NCBI GenBank assembly: GCA_018857735.1 | Contig: JABMCL010000713.1 | Location: 2,579,001-2,643,000, forward strand | Reading direction: 5' to 3' | Source: Alviniconcha marisindica | Taxonomy: Eukaryota > Mollusca > Gastropoda > Provannidae | DNA length: 64,000 bases | Shown: piece by piece, positions 49,259 through 64,000 of the stretch | How the letters are laid out: each line of letters begins with the position of its first letter | Position numbering within the stretch: position 1 is the stretch's first letter | Translations under genes and position numbers: made by a program | The notes under the pieces: generated by a model | Seen by the model: the letters and a program-made list of their open reading frames with translations, nothing else | Database searches by the model: none | What the model was told of the DNA's origin: nothing

Positions 49259-49900
49259 GAAAAAAGTGATATATCAAAATGCCCACATTCAAGCTTAAGT
49301 CAGTCACACCCGAAACAACGTGACTAAAAGGGTGCGAAAGGAACATTTGACACTATAATGACAGCTGAAATAGATGGGGGGAAACGTCAGATATCAAAGT
49401 GTCCACATCCAAGCTTAAGTCAGTCACCCGAAACAACATAGCTAAAAGGGAGCGAAAGGAACATTTGACACTATAATGACAGCTGAAATAGATGGGGGGA
49501 AACGTCAGATATCAAAATGTCCACATCCAAGCTTAAGTCAGTCACCCGAAACAACATGACTAAAAGGGTGCGAAAGGAACATTTGACACTATAATGACAG
49601 CTGAAATAGATGGGGGGAAACGTCAAATATCAAAATGTCTACATCCAAGCTTAAGTCAGTCACCCGAAACAACATAGCTAAAAGGGTGCGAAAGGAACAT
49701 TTGACACTATAATGACAGCTGAAATAGATGGGGGAAAATGTTAGATATCAAAAAGTCAACATCCAAGCTTAAGTCAGTCACCCGAAACAACATAGCTAAA
49801 AGGAACATTTGACACTATAATGACAGCTGAAATAGATGGTGGGAAATGTCAGATATCAAAAAGTCAACGTCCAAGCTGAAGTCAGTCACCCGAAAGAAAG
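49210..49900 (+). repeat. ~118-bp tandem repeat
   Basis: About six copies of TCAGATATCAAAATGTCCAC, ATCCAAGCTTAAGTCAGTCA, CCCGAAACAACATAGCTAAA and GGAACATTTGACACTATAAT, preceded by a short (CA)n. The last copy is truncated. Confidence 0.9.
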
Positions 49901-50019
49901 AGACCAAAATGGAGCAAAAAGAGTCTGACAGCTCCAACAGAAGAAAAAAACATGACTACCTAATGATGTGTGAACAACAGCATTCCGAAAAAATCTATTT
50001 CTGGTTTTGTGCCAAGAAC

Positions 50020-50275
50020 AACAACAATCTTTTGGCTTCAGGCCAAGAATAACAACAACAATCTTTTGACTTCATGCCAAGAATAACAACAACAATCTTT
50101 TGGCTTCATGCCAAGAACACTGAGAGCTCAGGAGCTGTGTGAAAGACGAGGTGGACATCCTGGGCTCACGTCCCTAATAAACCTACGGTTTCTGTGGACG
50201 TAAAGCAAAACTTCAACAATCAAAGCCAAGAACAACAACAACAATCACCCTAACAGCAACAACAACACATTATCA
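50020..50275 (+). repeat. ~35-bp repeat and dispersed repeat copy (family D)
   Basis: Three copies of CAACAACAATCTTTTGGCTTC, then the family D copy (GAGCTGTGTGAAAGACGAGG at 50131 to GTGGACGTAAAGCAAAA), then CAA-rich sequence. Confidence 0.6.
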
Positions 50276-50546
50276 GTATCAATACTAATTAAACAATCAT
50301 AAAAAGAAAAAGAAAAAAAAGGTTTCTAAATAAAGTTTGCGACATGGGAAGTTTAAAACGTACTACCTGAGCTGGCAAGGCAACAAAAGTGCCGGATCCC
50401 CGCCCCCAAACCACTGTCAGATCCGCCTCTCTCTGGTGACAAACTCCCACTTCATCTGGTGCTACAACCAAGGGGCCAGACGTGTAAAAGCGATCTGACT
50501 GCCTGCCAGGGTAAAGATGAAGGAAGACCTAAGCGCTGCTGACACG

Positions 50547-63524
<12,978 letters not shown>

Positions 63525-63559
63525 CTGCACAGGAAGAGTTATAGGATTAGTACCAACAT

Positions 63560-63850
63560 ATGTGTGTGTTTGTGTGTGCGTGCGTGCGTGTGTGTGTGTG
63601 TGTGTGTATGTGTCGTGCGTTGCGTGTTTTTGTTTTTGCTCTTGCTGTGTGTGTGTGTGTGTGTGTGTGTGTGATGTGTGTGTGCTGTGTGTGTGTGTGT
63701 GTGTGTGTGATGTTGCCTCTGTGCATGTGTTTGCCTCTGTGCATGTATGTGTGTGTGCATGTGTGTGTGTGCATGTGAGTGTATGCGGCATATGTGTACG
63801 CAGCATGTGTGTATGCTGCATGTGTACATGCTGCATGTGTGCTCATGCTG
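63560..63850 (+). repeat. (TG)n-derived repeats at the right edge
   Basis: (TG)n with interruptions to about 63710, then TGTGCATGTGTTTGCCTC and GTGTATGCTGCATGTG units. Confidence 0.9.
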
Positions 63851-63914
63851 CATTGGGAGAAGGGAGGTACATCTATTTTGTGTTATGTCAACATTGTTGT
63901 TTTGTACTGTTTTC

Positions 63915-64000
63915 ATAGTTCAGGAGCTGTGTGAGAGTCGAGGTGGCCGTCCTGAGCTGTCCGTCCTAACGAGCCTTCTGGTTTCCTTGGACGTAAAGCT
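63915..64000 (+). repeat. Dispersed repeat copy (family D), cut by the window edge
   Basis: CAGGAGCTGTGTGAGAGTCG to TTGGACGTAAAGC, matching the order of motifs at 50127-50205. Confidence 0.65.

Overview
This is invertebrate nuclear genomic DNA. The coding exons are short, GC-rich at third codon positions and bounded by GT-AG splice sites, and they lie in a large excess of intronic tandem repeats. The gene families, the long (CA)n and (CT)n tracts, and the non-LTR retrotransposon relics suggest a lophotrochozoan, most likely a mollusc. That placement is inference; no species is claimed.

Two protein-coding genes are arranged tail to tail. Gene 1 (+ strand, 475-36576) is the Mediator scaffold subunit MED14. 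Its first exons lie left of the window. The 29 exons I could place sum to 3453 nt, keep one reading frame across every junction, and encode 1150 residues ending at a TAG at 36574-36576. Gene 2 (- strand, 63524-50547) is a mitochondrial glutamate carrier of the SLC25A22/SLC25A18 type. Six exons are identified. Its 5' exons lie right of the window, and one expected exon of roughly 76 nt between 56320 and 50691 could not be found. About 14 kb (36577-50546) separates the two stop codons and holds the 3' UTRs, minisatellites and retroelement debris.

Most of the window is tandem repeat. The unusual feature is where the repeats start: in at least ten MED14 introns, and at one carrier exon, the repeat unit is built from an exon-intron junction, so copies of splice donors, acceptors or exon ends are laid out along the intron. 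At exons 8, 11, 17 and 20 the extra copies stay in the MED14 reading frame and could add 12 to 37 residues. At exons 5, 12 and 22 and at the carrier exon, the copies would shift the frame or introduce a stop, or their frame was not checked. Even the MED14 stop-codon context appears to have been amplified into the 3' UTR.

The remaining content is relics of non-LTR retrotransposons (ORF2 C-terminus with TTATTA-type tails at several sites, one RNase H fragment), two tRNA-like SINE heads, several short dispersed repeats, a 66-bp-arm hairpin in the carrier intron, and simple-sequence tracts. I found no rRNA genes, intact tRNA genes, CRISPR arrays or prokaryotic features.
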